Part shown: positions 33,549 to 42,265 of the stretch, in pieces
How positions within the stretch are numbered: the first letter of the stretch is position 1
Layout of the letters: every line of letters starts with the position of its first letter
Assembly: GCF_000175575.2 (NCBI RefSeq)
Contig: NZ_CP005986.1
Coordinates: 2,713,718-2,777,717 of the forward strand
Direction of reading: 5' to 3'
DNA length: 64,000 nt
From: Acidithiobacillus caldus ATCC 51756
GTDB taxonomy: Bacteria; Pseudomonadota; Gammaproteobacteria; Acidithiobacillales; Acidithiobacillaceae
Program-made: the position numbers and the translations under genes
Notes under the pieces: generated by a model
Seen by the model: only the letters and a program-made list of their open reading frames with translations
The model's database searches: none
What the model was told of the DNA's origin: nothing

Positions 33549-34310
33549 TCAATCCAGTTCCAACCAGACGGGACAATGGTCCGCCCCCCGCACCTCCGTG
33601 GCAATGCCGGCCCCCTTCAGACGCGGCAGCAGGCTTTCGTGTACCCAGAAATAGTCCAGACGCCAGCCCACATCCCGCTCCCGGGCGCCACTGCGCAGGC
33701 TCCACCAGGAGTAGCGGCGCTCCTCGGGATGAAAATGGCGGAAACTGTCGATGAAGCCGGCTTCGCGCCAGCGATCGAGCCAGGCACGTTCTTCCGGCAG
33801 GAAACCCGATACCCTACGATTTGCCTCGGGTCGGGCCAGATCCAGGGGCGTGTGCGCGGTGTTGACGTCGCCGCAGAAGATCACGGACCGTCCACGACGC
33901 ACCAGGGCCGTGACCTGCTCCAGGAAAAAGGCGTAGAAATCGAGCTTGAAGGCCAGTCTCTGCGCGTCCTTCTTGCCGTTGGGAAAGTAGACGTTGTAGA
34001 GGTCGAAATCGCCGCAATCGGTGACCACCACTCGTCCCTCGGCATCGAAGTCGGCACGGCCAAGCTGGGCGCGCACGGCGGTGCAGGGGTCGCGGAAAAA
34101 GGTGGCGACACCACTGTAGCCGGGGCGCTCGGCCTCGGCCCACAGGCTGTGGAAGCCCGGTAATTGCGCCTCATCGGGGTCGAGCTGGGCTAACTGGACC
34201 TTGGTTTCCTGAACGCAGAGCACATCCATGGGGGTTGCCGCCACCCACTCGCGCAAGCCGTGCCGGGTGACCGCGCGCCAGCCGTTGACATTCCAGCTGT
34301 ACAGACGCAT
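33549..34310 (-). CDS. xthA: Exodeoxyribonuclease III
   Basis: Class II AP endonuclease and 3'-5' exonuclease for base-excision repair. 253 residues with MRLYSWNVNGWRAV at the start, CVQETKVQLAQL (metal-binding Glu), DLYNVYFPNGKKDAQRLAFKLDFYAFFLEQV, FCGDVNTAHTPLDLARP and, at the C-terminus, RRLDYFWVHESL then GADHCPVWLELD (catalytic DH). It follows the small 92-residue gene directly (TGA-ATG) and precedes prmB by 8 bp. A second family member lies at 36178-36954. Confidence 0.94.
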   Translation of the reverse strand: MRLYSWNVNGWRAVTRHGLREWVAATPMDVLCVQETKVQLAQLDPDEAQLPGFHSLWAEAERPGYSGVATFFRDPCTAVRAQLGRADFDAEGRVVVTDCGDFDLYNVYFPNGKKDAQRLAFKLDFYAFFLEQVTALVRRGRSVIFCGDVNTAHTPLDLARPEANRRVSGFLPEERAWLDRWREAGFIDSFRHFHPEERRYSWWSLRSGARERDVGWRLDYFWVHESLLPRLKGAGIATEVRGADHCPVWLELD

Positions 34311-34589
34311 TCAGCGTACCACCCGGACGGCCAGAAAGTCGCCATCTTCCAGCACCCTTTGCAGCAGCCGACGACCGGCGGCGGCATCGGCCTGATCTTC
34401 GGGCAGGAGCGCCAGGCCCTCGCGCGCCACACTGGGGCTGATGACGCCATGACGCAGGGCGAGGTGGTACAGTACCTGAACGCTGCGGGCCTGTGTCGCC
34501 ACATTGTCCATTTCGCCCTGAAAGGCGGCTGTGGGGCCGCCATAGAAGTGCAGCTTGCGGATATGCTGAGTGTCGGGCAGGGTTGGCAT
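34311..34589 (-). CDS. Small protein of unknown function
   Basis: A 92-residue cytoplasmic protein without recognisable motif, transmembrane segment or signal. It begins MPTLPDTQHIRKLHFYGGPTAA, has an alanine- and arginine-rich middle, and ends DGDFLAVRVVR. AAGGA at the end of rlmJ is a good Shine-Dalgarno for its ATG and the stop touches the xthA start (TGAATG), so it is a real member of the rlmJ-orf-xthA-prmB operon. No function proposed. Confidence 0.75.
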   Translation of the reverse strand: MPTLPDTQHIRKLHFYGGPTAAFQGEMDNVATQARSVQVLYHLALRHGVISPSVAREGLALLPEDQADAAAGRRLLQRVLEDGDFLAVRVVR

Positions 34590-34595
34590 GGTCGC

Positions 34596-35489
34596 TCATT
34601 CCTTGGCGGTAGCGTGGTCCGGCGCGGATGGCGCTCCCGCCCAAACCGGTGCGCTTTGGGGCAAGGCGCGGTAGGAGAGATCCCAGAAGCCACCCTGGGC
34701 CAGCACCGGTCCCAGCACCGCCAGGGCAGCGAGGAGACGCTCACGCAGTCCCCAAGGGGGGCGCACCAGGATCAGGCCGGAGCCGACCATACTGGTCCCA
34801 CCGGTCTCCGACTCCAGGCGCAACTCCACCACTTCCATGTCCAGCGCGCGCTGGAGGCTCTGTAAAAGTCGCGAGATCATACCGCGAACCTTGATGGGAT
34901 ACCAGACGATCTGGCAGCCCTGGGGCCAGCGCGCGTGCGCGCCGATGATGGCCTTGGCCAGAGCCTCCCACTCATCGCGGCGCTCGAAGGGCGGGTCCAT
35001 GAGGATCAAGCCGCGCCGCTCCGGCGGCGGCAAATGACCGCGCAGGATGGCATAACCATCGTCGCCCAGAATGCTGGTACGCCCCCGGCCAGCGAGGTTA
35101 TGGCGCAGGCGCTCGCGAACCACTGCCACCTTTTCCGCCAGCACCATGCGGTCCCCGGGACGGAGGAGACGCGCCGCAACAACGGGTGAGCCGGGATAGT
35201 GTCTCAGGACACCGTCCTCTGCGCCCTCCTCGAGCAGGTCGAGCCAGGGCGACAGGCCCTTCAGCTGCCGCCGCGCCGCCCACACCCTGTCCACCCCCGC
35301 GCTGTGTTCTCCCGCGTCGGCCAGAGAGTAACGCCCGGCGCCGGCATGGGTTTCCAAATAGAAGAGGGGGGCATCCTTGTGCAGCAGGCGCTCCAGTGCA
35401 AGGCTCAGGGCAAGGTGCTTGAGGCAGTCGGCAGCATTGCCGGCGTGGTGATCGTGGCGGTAATTCACGGGCGCCTTTGGTCTTGGCAT
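34596..35489 (-). CDS. rlmJ: 23S rRNA (A2030-N6) methyltransferase RlmJ
   Basis: Methylates A2030 of 23S rRNA with AdoMet. 297 residues beginning NYRHDHHAGNAADCLKHLALSLALERLL, a pattern specific to RlmJ (YhiR), and containing YLETHAGAGRYSLA and LILMDPPFE (the NPPF/DPPF catalytic motif) near 190. The C-terminal part has VVELRLESETGGTSMVGSGLILVRPPWGL. First gene of a minus-strand operon with the small protein, xthA and prmB. Confidence 0.93.
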   Translation of the reverse strand: MPRPKAPVNYRHDHHAGNAADCLKHLALSLALERLLHKDAPLFYLETHAGAGRYSLADAGEHSAGVDRVWAARRQLKGLSPWLDLLEEGAEDGVLRHYPGSPVVAARLLRPGDRMVLAEKVAVVRERLRHNLAGRGRTSILGDDGYAILRGHLPPPERRGLILMDPPFERRDEWEALAKAIIGAHARWPQGCQIVWYPIKVRGMISRLLQSLQRALDMEVVELRLESETGGTSMVGSGLILVRPPWGLRERLLAALAVLGPVLAQGGFWDLSYRALPQSAPVWAGAPSAPDHATAKE

Positions 35490-35567
35490 GGTCGTCGGGC
35501 TCAGTCATGATAGCAGAAAGTCGTCTGCTGCCGGGATCTGGTCCCGCCCGTTGCGAGGAGAAGCACC

Positions 35568-36173
35568 ATGCGCCTATACGCCACGCCCACCAGTCCTTAC
35601 GCCCGCAAGGTACGCATCGTCCTGGCGGAAAAGCATCTGCCCTACGACCTGGAATGGGTAGATCTGCGCAGTGCCGACCATCCCGCCAAGTCCGTCAATC
35701 CCCTGGGTAAGATTCCGGTGCTGGTCCTGAACGACGGCACGCCCGTCTACGACTCCAGCGTCATCGTCCAGTATCTGGACCTTGCCCACCCCGAGCCCCC
35801 CCTCATTCCGACGGATCTCCCCGGACGCCTGCGCGCCTTACGCGGCGAAGCCCTGGCCGATGGCATCATGGACAGCACCATCACCTGGGTCATGGAGCAG
35901 CGGCACAGCAGCGAATGTCAGGATGGCGCGCTGCTGGCGCGCATGCGCACCAAGGTGATCACTGCCCTGTCCATGCTGCAGGCGCAGGTTCCACAGTGGC
36001 AGGACAAGGACAAGGCCGACCACCTGGAGCTGCCGGAGATCGCGGCCATCGCCGCCATCGCCTACGTTGACCTGCGCGCACCGGAGTTTCTCCTGGGATT
36101 TGCCGATCTGATGGCCTGGTACCAGCGTATGCGCCACCGCCCCAGCATTGCCGATACGGCCGCCACGGCCTAG
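35568..36173 (+). CDS. Glutathione S-transferase-like protein (YibF type)
   Basis: A 201-residue GST-fold protein. The N-terminal thioredoxin-like domain has MRLYATPTSPYARKVRIVLAEKHLPYDLEWVDLR, with Ser-Pro-Tyr-Ala at the active-site turn, and NPLGKIPVLVLNDGTPVYDSSVIVQYLD; a helical domain follows. Closest type is YibF, a GST with unknown physiological substrate; SspA is an alternative but lacks the characteristic neighbours and sequence. ATG start with GAGGAGAA ahead; it ends 4 bases before the exonuclease III start. Confidence 0.87.
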   Translation: MRLYATPTSPYARKVRIVLAEKHLPYDLEWVDLRSADHPAKSVNPLGKIPVLVLNDGTPVYDSSVIVQYLDLAHPEPPLIPTDLPGRLRALRGEALADGIMDSTITWVMEQRHSSECQDGALLARMRTKVITALSMLQAQVPQWQDKDKADHLELPEIAAIAAIAYVDLRAPEFLLGFADLMAWYQRMRHRPSIADTAATA

Positions 36174-36177
36174 GACC

Positions 36178-36954
36178 GTGCAGATCACGAGCTGGAACGT
36201 CAACTCCCTGAAGGTGCGCCTGCCCCAGGTGCAAACCTTCCTGGAGAAGTTCCAGCCCGATCTGCTCTGTCTGCAGGAAACCAAGCTCCCCGACGACCGC
36301 TTCCCCACGGACCACTTGCGTGAGCAGGGCTACGCTGCCCTCTATCACGGCCAAAGCGCCTATAACGGTGTCGCCATGCTCAGTCGCGCGCCCCTCGCGG
36401 ATCCCGAGTGTGGCTTTGCCGACGGCGAGGCAGAGCCCCAGGCCCGTCTGTGCGCGGCGACCTGTGCGTCTGTCCGCGTCGTCAACGTCTATGTGCCCAA
36501 CGGCCAGGCTCTGGACAGCGACAAATACGCATTCAAGCTGCGCTGGCTGGCGGCCCTGCGGGAGTATCTCCGCGACGCATTGGCACGCTGGCCACGGCTC
36601 GTCGTGCTGGGGGACTTCAACATTGCCCCGGGCGATGGTGACGTCTTCGATGCCGCTGCTTGGGGCGAGGATATCCTCTGTTCGCCGGCCGAGCGCGCCG
36701 CCCTGACAGCCCTGGAGGATCTGGGATTCGTGGACGCCTACCGGGCGCTCAACCCCGATGGCCGGGAGTTCACTTGGTGGGACTACCGCGCCGCCAGCTT
36801 TCGCCGCAATCGCGGCCTGCGCATCGATCTGATCCTCGTATCCACGGCCCTCTGGCCGCAGGTGCGCCAGGTCCTCGTCCACCGCGAGGAACGGGGTGCA
36901 GAGCGGCCCTCGGATCACGCCCCCGTGTCCCTCTTTCTGGAGTCAACCCCATGA
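36178..36954 (+). CDS. Exodeoxyribonuclease III-family AP endonuclease
   Basis: A second exonuclease III/ExoA-type enzyme, 258 residues. Motifs: QITSWNVNSLKVRLPQV at the start, LLCLQETKLPDDRFP (Glu metal ligand), VNVYVPNGQAL, VVLGDFNIAPGDGDV, and C-terminal GLRIDLILVS and SDHAPVSLFLE (catalytic DH). The YVPNGQ and LGDFN forms differ from the 33549-34310 copy, so they are distinct paralogues, not a recent duplication. GTG start; its end overlaps the hemH start by 4 bases. Confidence 0.92.
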   Translation: MQITSWNVNSLKVRLPQVQTFLEKFQPDLLCLQETKLPDDRFPTDHLREQGYAALYHGQSAYNGVAMLSRAPLADPECGFADGEAEPQARLCAATCASVRVVNVYVPNGQALDSDKYAFKLRWLAALREYLRDALARWPRLVVLGDFNIAPGDGDVFDAAAWGEDILCSPAERAALTALEDLGFVDAYRALNPDGREFTWWDYRAASFRRNRGLRIDLILVSTALWPQVRQVLVHREERGAERPSDHAPVSLFLESTP

Positions 36955-37931
36955 TCGGCATCCTCCTGGTCAACCTGGGCACACCCGACGCGCCCACGAC
37001 CCCGGCCCTGCGCCGATACCTGCGCGAATTCCTGAGCGATCGGCGGGTGGTGGAGATCCCCCCCATACTCTGGTGGCCCATCCTCAATGGTCCCATCCTC
37101 CTGACGCGCCCGGCCCGCTCCGCGCGCGCCTACGCCCGGGTGTGGATGCCCGAGGGCTCACCCTTGCTGGTCTACAGCCAGCGGCTGGCGGCGGGACTGC
37201 AGGAGATCTGGGACCGCGAGGAGCCGGGACGGGTGCGCGTGGAGCTGGCCATGCGCTATGGCAACCCCCCCGTCGCCAAGGGCTTGCAGCGGCTCTGGGA
37301 CGAAGGCTGCCGCAAGATCCTGGTGGTGCCCCTCTACCCCCAGTATGCAGCGGCCACCACCGCCTCCACCTTTGATGCCGTCGCCCGGACGCTCATGGGC
37401 TGGCGCGAGATTCCAGCCCTGCGCCTGGTGCGCGACTGGCACGATCACCCCTTGTACATTGCCAACCTGGCGCGCAGCGTGCGTGCGCACTGGCAGAGCA
37501 CGGGCGAACCGGAGCGGCTACTCATCTCCTTCCATGGCCTGCCGGAGCGCTGTGTTGCTCTGGGCGACCCCTACCGGGCGCAGTGCGAACGCACCACGAC
37601 CCTTCTCGTAGAAGCCCTGGGCCTTGCCCCCGAGCGCTATCTGCAAACCTTCCAGAGCCGCTTTGGTCCGGCCAAGTGGCTGCAGCCCTATACGGATAAG
37701 ACCCTGGAAGCCTTGGGCAAGGCGGGCGTCGACAGGGTGGACTGCCTCTGCCCAGGGTTCAGCGCCGACTGCCTCGAGACCCTCGACGAGATTGCCGTGG
37801 AGGGGCGCGATACCTTCCTCGAGGCAGGCGGTCGGGACATGCACTACATCCCCGCCCTGAACGACGACCCCCAGTGGATCGCCGATTTTGCCCGCATTCT
37901 CGCGCCGCACTGGCAGGACTGGGACCGTTGA
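36951..37931 (+). CDS. hemH: Ferrochelatase
   Basis: Inserts ferrous iron into protoporphyrin IX, the last step of haem synthesis. 326 residues beginning MIGILLVNLGTPDAPTTPALRRYLREFLSDRRVVE, the canonical N-terminus. LLISFHGLPERCVALGDPYRAQCERT holds the invariant active-site His, and LCPGFSADCLETLDEIAVEGRDTFLEAGG is the C-terminal signature. The open frame upstream to 36660 lies in exonuclease sequence and is rejected; ATG at 36951 overlaps the previous stop (ATGA). No C-terminal [2Fe-2S] extension is present. Confidence 0.96.
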   Translation: MIGILLVNLGTPDAPTTPALRRYLREFLSDRRVVEIPPILWWPILNGPILLTRPARSARAYARVWMPEGSPLLVYSQRLAAGLQEIWDREEPGRVRVELAMRYGNPPVAKGLQRLWDEGCRKILVVPLYPQYAAATTASTFDAVARTLMGWREIPALRLVRDWHDHPLYIANLARSVRAHWQSTGEPERLLISFHGLPERCVALGDPYRAQCERTTTLLVEALGLAPERYLQTFQSRFGPAKWLQPYTDKTLEALGKAGVDRVDCLCPGFSADCLETLDEIAVEGRDTFLEAGGRDMHYIPALNDDPQWIADFARILAPHWQDWDR

Positions 37932-38032
37932 CGCGGATGCCGCGGGGCGGGCCGCTTTCCCCGTCGCTGCACAAGGTTTAGACTCAAGCCCGGATTTTGC
38001 CACCGCCACCTGCGCGCCGAGGACCCGCCACC

Positions 38033-38518
38033 ATGATCATCGCCAAGGATACCGTCGTCACCATCGATTATGCCCTCACCGACGAAGAGGGAGAGCTCAT
38101 CGACAGCTCTGAGGGTGAAGAACCCCTCGTCTACCTGCACGGCCACCACGGCATCATACCGGGCCTGGAGGAGGCACTGGCCGGCCACCGGGAAGGGGAC
38201 CGGCTGGAGGTCACCATTCCCCCGGAGGAAGGTTATGGGGACTGGGACGAGGATCTGGTGGAAGTCGTCTCCGTGACGGACTTCGACGACCCCGAGACCC
38301 TCGAGGTGGGCGCGCAGTTCGAGACGGATACGGAAGAGGGGCCGCGGCTGGCGACCATCATCGAGATCGAGGGCGGCGAGGTCACGGTGGACCTGAACCA
38401 TCCCCTTGCCGGCATGACCCTGAACTTCGATATCGTCGTGCGCGGCGTACGCCCGGCGACGGCGGAAGAGCTCGCCCATGGCCACCCCCACGGCGCTGGG
38501 GCGCACGAACACGATTGA
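38033..38518 (+). CDS. slyD: FKBP-type peptidyl-prolyl isomerase SlyD
   Basis: A 161-residue cis-trans prolyl isomerase and folding factor. Contains IAKDTVVTIDYALTDEEGELIDSSEGEEPLVYLHGHHGIIPGLEEAL and VTIPPEEGYGDWDEDLVEVV, then an insert-in-flap domain, then DLNHPLAGMTLNFDIVV, and a short His/Glu tail (GHPHGAGAHEHD), suggesting nickel binding but much shorter than E. coli SlyD. The ATG at 38033 is best; an upstream in-frame start at 37997 is less likely. Coupled to anmK by a 4-base overlap. Confidence 0.93.
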   Translation: MIIAKDTVVTIDYALTDEEGELIDSSEGEEPLVYLHGHHGIIPGLEEALAGHREGDRLEVTIPPEEGYGDWDEDLVEVVSVTDFDDPETLEVGAQFETDTEEGPRLATIIEIEGGEVTVDLNHPLAGMTLNFDIVVRGVRPATAEELAHGHPHGAGAHEHD

Positions 38519-39708
38519 GTCTCGAGACCCACGGCGCTGAGCTCCCCGGCCCTGGCGCAGGGAGCCTGCGCCTCATGGGCCTCATGTCGGGGACCAGCGC
38601 CGACGGCATCGACGCCGCGCTCTTGGACTGCGGGGGCGAGCGTCCCGTCTTTTTGGGGCACCGTCACCATTCCTACCCCGAGGCTTTGCAAAGACGCCTC
38701 GTCGCCGCCAGTACACAGCAGGACCTCGAGGCAGCGGCTCGCCTCGAGCGCGAGCTGGGGCGCGAGCACGGACATTTTGCCCGTCTCTGCCTGCGCCAAT
38801 GGGGGGGCGTGGACGCCATTGCCGTGCATGGGCAAACCGTCCGCCACCGACCGCGGCACGACCCGCCCTTCACCATCCAGCTGACCGCCGCACCCGATCT
38901 TGCCGTCACCACGGGCCTCACCATCGTCCACGACTTTCGCCGTGCCGACGTCGCCGCCGGCGGTCAGGGTGCGCCACTGGTGCCACCCTTCCAACAGGCG
39001 CTGTTCGCGGGCGAGCAGGCACGCCTTTTTCTCAACATCGGTGGCATTGCCAACGTCACCTGGATACCGGGCCGGAAGGACGACCGCGCACTCCTCGCCT
39101 GGGATTGCGGCCCCGGCAATGCGCTTCTGGATGCGGCGGTGGTGCTGCTCAGCGAGGGCAGACTGTCCTTTGACGCCGACGGCGCTTGGGCGCGCCAGGG
39201 GGAGATTCGTGCCGCAGCCCTGGAGCACTGGCTGTCCTGGGAGTTTTTCCACAGACCGCCTCCAAAGAGCACGGGTCGCGAGGATTTTTCAGCACCGTTG
39301 GTGCAGGCGCTATGGCGCGACTGGTCGTTCAGCGCAGCCGACTTTCTCGCCACCCTCACCGCACTCACCGTAGAGAGTATCGCCAAAAGTCTCGAGTGCT
39401 GGGCACCGCCGGCAGAGGCGCTGTGGGTCTTCGGTGGAGGCGCGGACAACGGTTTTCTGATGACCCTGCTGGCCCGTCGCCTGTCCCGGTTACCCGTTCA
39501 TCGGGGTACCCCAGGTGACCGCCTGCCCCACCTCGCCGTGGAGGCGGCGGCCTTCGCCTGGCTCGGCGAGCGCTGTCTGCGCGGCGTCGCCCTGGACCTG
39601 CGTGGCGTGACCGGACAAGGGCAAGCGGTGGTGCTGGGGAACATCCTGCCGGGCCGCAATTGGCTGCCCTTGCTGGCAAAATTACGGCATCTGGGCGAAA
39701 ATCCCTGA
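38515..39708 (+). CDS. anmK: 1,6-anhydro-N-acetylmuramic acid kinase
   Basis: Phosphorylates anhydroMurNAc released from cell-wall turnover so it can re-enter metabolism. 397 residues with LMGLMSGTSADGIDAALLDCGG near the N-terminus, FLNIGGIANVTWIPG around 163, LLAWDCGPGNALLDAAV and WVFGGGADNGFLM near 305. The start is a TTG at 38515 overlapping the slyD stop; an ATG at 38575 (MGLMSGTSADG) is the alternative. Followed 2 bp later by aroE. Confidence 0.92.
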   Translation: MSLETHGAELPGPGAGSLRLMGLMSGTSADGIDAALLDCGGERPVFLGHRHHSYPEALQRRLVAASTQQDLEAAARLERELGREHGHFARLCLRQWGGVDAIAVHGQTVRHRPRHDPPFTIQLTAAPDLAVTTGLTIVHDFRRADVAAGGQGAPLVPPFQQALFAGEQARLFLNIGGIANVTWIPGRKDDRALLAWDCGPGNALLDAAVVLLSEGRLSFDADGAWARQGEIRAAALEHWLSWEFFHRPPPKSTGREDFSAPLVQALWRDWSFSAADFLATLTALTVESIAKSLECWAPPAEALWVFGGGADNGFLMTLLARRLSRLPVHRGTPGDRLPHLAVEAAAFAWLGERCLRGVALDLRGVTGQGQAVVLGNILPGRNWLPLLAKLRHLGENP

Positions 39709-39710
39709 CC

Positions 39711-40583
39711 ATGCGTACGGATATTCCACTCCCCAGCGGCGCGGCCACCGTCTGCGGAATCCTGGGTGATCCCGTCGGCCACAGCCTGTCGCCCTGGATG
39801 CACCGCCTTTTCGCCGTGCAAACGGGACAGGACTTCGTCTACGCGCCCTTCCCCACGGCCAGCACGAACCTCGGTCTCGTGCTGGCCGGGCTGCGGGCTG
39901 CGGGTGTGCGCGGCGTCAACCTCACCATCCCCCACAAAGAAGCGGTCCTGCCCCTTCTGACTCATATTGCTCCAGCGGCCGCAGCCATCGGCGCCGTCAA
40001 TACCCTGCGCTTTGAAGCGGATGGCGCGCATGGGGACAATACCGATGCCCCGGGCTTTCTGCGCGCCCTGCGGCGGCACGCCGGCGACGATTGGACGGCT
40101 CGGCCCGCCCTGATCCTGGGTGCCGGCGGGGCGGCGCGCGCCATCGTCCATGCCCTGGGCAGTGCCGGAGTCCCGGAGATTCTGCTGGCCAACCGCGATC
40201 TGGCGCGGGCGCACTCGACGGCGCAGGATTTCCCGCAGCTTCCCATCCAGGCCCTGGCCCTGACGGCAGAGGCCCTTCGACCGCATCTGCCGCGGCTCGG
40301 TCTGGTGGTGAATTGCACTGCCCGCGGCCTGCACGGCGAGACCCATCCCGAGCTGGATCTAGACCTTCTGGATGGGGCTGGCAGCGTTTGCGATATCGTC
40401 TATAACCCTCTGCATACCCCCCTGATCCGGGCGGCGCAGAGCCGCGGTCTACGGGTGGTGGACGGCCTCGGCATGCTGGTGGAGCAAGGGGCCGAAAGCT
40501 TTTTCCTGTGGACGGGAACCATGCCCGATCCGGAACCCGTCGAGGAGCGTTTACGCCAATGGCTCTCAGCCCAGACACCCTGA
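39711..40583 (+). CDS. aroE: Shikimate dehydrogenase
   Basis: NADPH-dependent reduction of 3-dehydroshikimate in aromatic amino acid synthesis. 290 residues with CGILGDPVGHSLSPWMHRLFA (substrate-binding SLS), GVNLTIPHKEAV (catalytic Lys), NTDAPGFL, ALILGAGGAARAIVHAL (NADP motif) and CDIVYNPLHTPLIRAA, GLGMLVEQGAESFFLWTG at the end. ATG at 39711 lies 2 bp after anmK. It overlaps the pilB start by 25 bases. Confidence 0.95.
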   Translation: MRTDIPLPSGAATVCGILGDPVGHSLSPWMHRLFAVQTGQDFVYAPFPTASTNLGLVLAGLRAAGVRGVNLTIPHKEAVLPLLTHIAPAAAAIGAVNTLRFEADGAHGDNTDAPGFLRALRRHAGDDWTARPALILGAGGAARAIVHALGSAGVPEILLANRDLARAHSTAQDFPQLPIQALALTAEALRPHLPRLGLVVNCTARGLHGETHPELDLDLLDGAGSVCDIVYNPLHTPLIRAAQSRGLRVVDGLGMLVEQGAESFFLWTGTMPDPEPVEERLRQWLSAQTP

Positions 40584-42265
40584 CCCTCAACCCCATGCTG
40601 CGGGCCCTGGCAGCCCAGGGCTTGGGCGATGAGGCCACCCTGCGCGAGCTGGCCAATGACCCCAAGCGTGGCAACCGCCCCCTGCTTTTTCATCTGGTGG
40701 ATAAAGGGGCCGTAAAGGCGTCGGCCCTCATGGCCTACCTGTCCAATCGCTACAACGTCCCCATGCTGGATCTGGAAGCGGTGCAGATAGACGACACGGT
40801 AGTGGCCAAGGTGGATCGGCAACTCATGGCGCGCCATCAGGTCCTACCCCTGTCCCGCCATCGCGACACCCTTTTCCTTGCCGTGGCCGATCCCACGGAC
40901 TTCAAGGCCATCGAAGAGATCAAGTTCAACACTGGCCTGCAGGTCACCCCCATCCTGGTGGAGGCGGACAAACTCTCCAAGGCCGTCGCCGCCGTCACCA
41001 GCAGCATGCAGGGCAAGCTCGAGGATCTCTTCGTCGACGATGGCAAGAAATCCGGAGAGTCGGACGAGTTCGACCTGGGTAGGGATGCCGAGGGCGTCGA
41101 CGACGCCCCGGTCGTGCGCTTCGTCCAGCAGCTGCTGCTGGACGCCATCCAGAAAGGCGTGTCCGATATCCACCTCGAACCCTACGAGCGCGACATTCGC
41201 GTGCGCTATCGCCTGGACGGAGTATTGCAGGATGTGCTGCACCCGCCCATTGCCCTGCGCGAAGGGGTAACCTCCCGCCTCAAGATCCTCTGCAAGCTGG
41301 ACATCTCCGAGCGGCGTCTGCCCCAAGATGGGCGCTTGCGGGTGCGGGTGCCACCGGCACGCATCATCGATTTCCGCGTGTCTTTCCTGCCCACCAACTT
41401 CGGCGAGACCATCGTCCTGCGCCTGCTGGATCCCGCCAGTTCCAAGGTGCCCATCGAGGCCCTGGGTTTCCTGCCCGAACAGCGCAAAGCCTTCGAGGAC
41501 GCCATCCACCGCCCCTACGGCATGATCCTCGTCACTGGGCCCACGGGCTCGGGCAAAACCACGACCCTGTATACCGCCCTGAACATCCTCAATACCGGCG
41601 ATGTCAATATCAGTACGGCGGAAGACCCCGTGGAAATACCGGTCTACGGCATCAATCAAGTCAACATCAACGAACGCATCGGCCTAAACTTCGCCGCCGC
41701 CCTGCGTTCCTTCCTCCGGCAAGATCCGGACATCATCATGGTCGGCGAGGTGCGCGACCTGGAAACGGCGGAGACGGCCATCAAGGCAGCGCAGACCGGC
41801 CACCTGGTCCTCGCCACCCTGCACACCAACGATGCCCCGCAAAGCCTCACCCGTCTGGAAAACATGGGCATCCCCACCTATAACATAGCCGGCGCCGTGC
41901 ACCTGGTGATGGCGCAGCGCCTCGCCCGCAAGCTGTGCCCGGTGTGCAAGACACCCCTGAAGATACCCGAACAGGCCCTGCTGGAGGCTGGTTTTGCCGT
42001 CGACGATCTGCAGGGATGGCGCCCCTTGGGTCCCAAAGGCTGCGACGAGTGCAACCAGACGGGCTACAAGGGGCGAATCGGTCTGTATCAGGTGATGCCC
42101 GTCAGCGATGCGATGCGCGATATCATCATGCGCGGTGGCACCTCCATGGACCTCGCACGCCAGGCGCAGACGGAGGGTGTCCTGAGCATGCGCCAGGCCG
42201 GCCTGCAGCGGGTGCGCGAGGGCTTGACGAGTCTCGAAGAGGTCCTGCGCGTCACCAACCTGTGA
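40559..42265 (+). CDS. pilB: Type IV pilus assembly ATPase PilB
   Basis: Cytoplasmic hexameric ATPase that extends the type IV pilus. 568 residues: N-terminal T2SSE domain (MALSPDTLTLNPMLRALAAQGLG), VSDIHLEPYERDIRVRYRLDGVLQDV, Walker A GPTGSGKTTTL (K333), Asp box and Walker B, LATLHTNDAPQSLTRLENMG, and a zinc-binding CPVC (460-463) and CDEC (495-498) tetracysteine. The ATG at 40559 overlaps aroE by 25 bases. pilC, usually between pilB and pilD, is missing here. Confidence 0.93.
   Translation: MALSPDTLTLNPMLRALAAQGLGDEATLRELANDPKRGNRPLLFHLVDKGAVKASALMAYLSNRYNVPMLDLEAVQIDDTVVAKVDRQLMARHQVLPLSRHRDTLFLAVADPTDFKAIEEIKFNTGLQVTPILVEADKLSKAVAAVTSSMQGKLEDLFVDDGKKSGESDEFDLGRDAEGVDDAPVVRFVQQLLLDAIQKGVSDIHLEPYERDIRVRYRLDGVLQDVLHPPIALREGVTSRLKILCKLDISERRLPQDGRLRVRVPPARIIDFRVSFLPTNFGETIVLRLLDPASSKVPIEALGFLPEQRKAFEDAIHRPYGMILVTGPTGSGKTTTLYTALNILNTGDVNISTAEDPVEIPVYGINQVNINERIGLNFAAALRSFLRQDPDIIMVGEVRDLETAETAIKAAQTGHLVLATLHTNDAPQSLTRLENMGIPTYNIAGAVHLVMAQRLARKLCPVCKTPLKIPEQALLEAGFAVDDLQGWRPLGPKGCDECNQTGYKGRIGLYQVMPVSDAMRDIIMRGGTSMDLARQAQTEGVLSMRQAGLQRVREGLTSLEEVLRVTNL

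Noticed and set aside
35568..36173. GST-like gene as SspA paired with SspB
   Set aside because: sspB is 14 kb away and the N-terminal sequence (SPYARKVR) fits YibF-type GSTs better than SspA.
41935..42261. Extension of pilS into pilB
   Set aside because: That part is the shifted frame of the zinc-binding end of pilB; the GTG at 42262 coupled to the pilB stop is more credible.
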